This document shows positions 31,812 through 32,896 of a stretch of 32,896 bases of DNA, one piece after another. Within the stretch, counting starts at the first letter, position 1. Every line of letters begins with the position of its first letter. A program made the translations under genes and the position numbers. The notes under the pieces were generated by a model, which was given only the letters and a program-made list of their open reading frames with translations, was not told where the DNA came from and did no database searches. The stretch is from the NCBI GenBank assembly GCA_031288535.1, contig JAITRF010000134.1, positions 1 to 32,896 on the forward strand, given 5' to 3'. This DNA comes from Desulfovibrio sp. GTDB taxonomy: Bacteria; Desulfobacterota; Desulfovibrionia; Desulfovibrionales; Desulfovibrionaceae.

Positions 31812-32867
31812 ATGATCCGCATCCTGGCCGCGGACATCGGGGCGACGCACTGTCGTTTCGCCCTGATCGCGGCCGAAGTTTCCGACGAAGACCTTCCGTT
31901 GCTCTCCATAAGGCGCAAGCGCGTCTTTCCGGGACGCGCCTTCCCGGACTGCGCCCGGGCTCTGCGCAGCCTCTTTGCCCCGGACGCCGACACGCAAGCC
32001 CTGCTCTCCCATGACGAACCCGTGGACGCAGCCGTTCTTGCCCCGGCCGGACCCGTTCTCGCGCAAGGCGACGAGGCCGTCTGCGCCATGCCGAACCTGC
32101 CCTGGGTGCTGCGCAGTGACGAACTGCGCTCCCTGCTCGGCGTCCCCCGCGTCATGCTGTTGAACGATCTGTCCGCCCAAGCCTACGCCTGCCTGCTCCC
32201 CGCTGAGGCGGATACGGTTTGCGCGCTTGCGGGGGAAGCGATGTCCGGCGCTCCGCTTGCCGTGGCGGCGGCGGGCACGGGTTTCGGCAAGGCCCTTTTG
32301 CTTTGCGAAAGCGGATATGCCGGCGAAAGGAAAAAAGAGCGTCTTGACCGCATGTCCCGCGCCCGCGTCCTGCCCAGCGAAGGCGGACACGCGGAATTTC
32401 CCTTTGTCGGAGAGGAAGAGTTCGCTTTCGCGCGGTTCGCCGCGCGCAAAAAGGGCGGGGACAGGCTGATCGGAGACGATATAGTGAGCGGAATCGGTCT
32501 GGCCCTTATTGCGGACTACCTCACGGGCGCGGGCGCGCCGCCGGAGCAGGCGGCGAAAATGTGCGCCGATCGTCCGGAGATTCTGGAATGGTACGCGCGT
32601 TTCTACGGGCGCTTTTGCCGCAATTACGTGCTTGACGCCCTGGCCTTGGGCGGGCTGTACGTCAGCGGGGGCATGGCCCTGCGCGTGCCGGTCTTGGATC
32701 ACCCGGCCTTTGCGGAGGAATTCTACGCGCAAACGCCGCCGGGGCATTTTTTGCGTTCCGTCCCGGTATGGCACATGCGCGCGCCTGAAGCCGGGCTGTT
32801 CGGCGCTGCTCTCTACGCCCTGCTGCGCCTGCGGGTCCGGGAAAAGCAGCCCGGCGGGCGCGGGTAA
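31812..32867 (+). CDS. glk: Glucokinase
   Basis: Glucokinase phosphorylates glucose to glucose-6-phosphate in the cytoplasm. This 351-residue protein has the Glk-type (PF02685) features: phosphate motif ADIGATHCRFAL near the N-terminus, catalytic LNDLSAQAYA (Asp in NDL), AAAGTGFGKALL, and LPSEGGHAEFP with the zinc-free EGGH signature. The C-terminal region (YVSGGMALRV) completes the fold. Its length is slightly above the typical ~320 residues. AAAGGACA precedes ATG 31812. It could supply glucose-6-phosphate to the trehalose synthase encoded 24 kb away, but that link is general metabolism only. Confidence 0.92.
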   Translation: MIRILAADIGATHCRFALIAAEVSDEDLPLLSIRRKRVFPGRAFPDCARALRSLFAPDADTQALLSHDEPVDAAVLAPAGPVLAQGDEAVCAMPNLPWVLRSDELRSLLGVPRVMLLNDLSAQAYACLLPAEADTVCALAGEAMSGAPLAVAAAGTGFGKALLLCESGYAGERKKERLDRMSRARVLPSEGGHAEFPFVGEEEFAFARFAARKKGGDRLIGDDIVSGIGLALIADYLTGAGAPPEQAAKMCADRPEILEWYARFYGRFCRNYVLDALALGGLYVSGGMALRVPVLDHPAFAEEFYAQTPPGHFLRSVPVWHMRAPEAGLFGAALYALLRLRVREKQPGGRG

Positions 32868-32896
32868 AGGCCGCGAAACGGCTCGGGAAGAGGAAT

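Overview
The window (about 33 kb, GC-rich) looks like chromosomal DNA of an anaerobic sulfate-reducer-type deltaproteobacterium, most likely Desulfovibrionaceae or a relative. I infer this from the gene set (HypD, bifunctional ArgJ, fused trehalose synthase/phosphatase, respiratory b/c complexes, Desulfovibrio-like lipoprotein) and the many palindromic intergenic repeats. No rRNA, tRNA or CRISPR array was found.

Layout. 0-5 kb: periplasmic L-asparaginase (-), an EamA-type exporter (-) and an orphan GAF/PAS/LuxR regulator (+), separated by hairpin-rich spacers. 5-10 kb: a trehalose module, namely a fused OtsA-OtsB enzyme followed by a GH15 trehalase/glucoamylase-like enzyme, preceded by a gene-poor kilobase with two strong intrinsic terminators and an inverted-repeat element. 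10-15.6 kb: an accessory region with a 650-aa RTX-like beta-roll protein, a VapB/VapC-type toxin-antitoxin pair whose toxin is frameshifted, a decayed phage-like gene, and a 29-codon ORF with a near-perfect ribosome-binding site.

16.2-26.4 kb (-) is the most interesting part: one tightly packed eleven-gene operon. In transcription order it encodes a Rieske protein, a b6-type cytochrome b (QcrB), a subunit IV-cytochrome c fusion (QcrC), a short divergent NosZ-like multicopper protein, a second cytochrome b with a C-terminal CXXCH, a YtkA/FixH-like Met-rich protein, an FtsX/MacB-type permease, an ABC ATPase, a small NTF2-like anchored protein, a membrane-anchored BNR beta-propeller, and a second FtsX/MacB-type permease. 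The NosZ-like protein keeps a full CuA motif and most CuZ histidines, but its DxHH motif reads DTHE. No NosD, NosY or NosL was recognised. My reading is a self-contained menaquinol-to-N2O (or related substrate) respiratory chain whose maturation functions may have been replaced by an FtsX-type transporter, a BNR propeller and a YtkA-like protein. The operon assignment is strong; the substrate and the maturation roles are inference.

26.5-32.9 kb: HypD (-), then ArgJ, a Cache-like sensor-domain protein without an output module, a membrane-anchored thermonuclease, a lipoprotein and glucokinase (all +). Several families of modular hairpin repeats are scattered between genes through the whole window.
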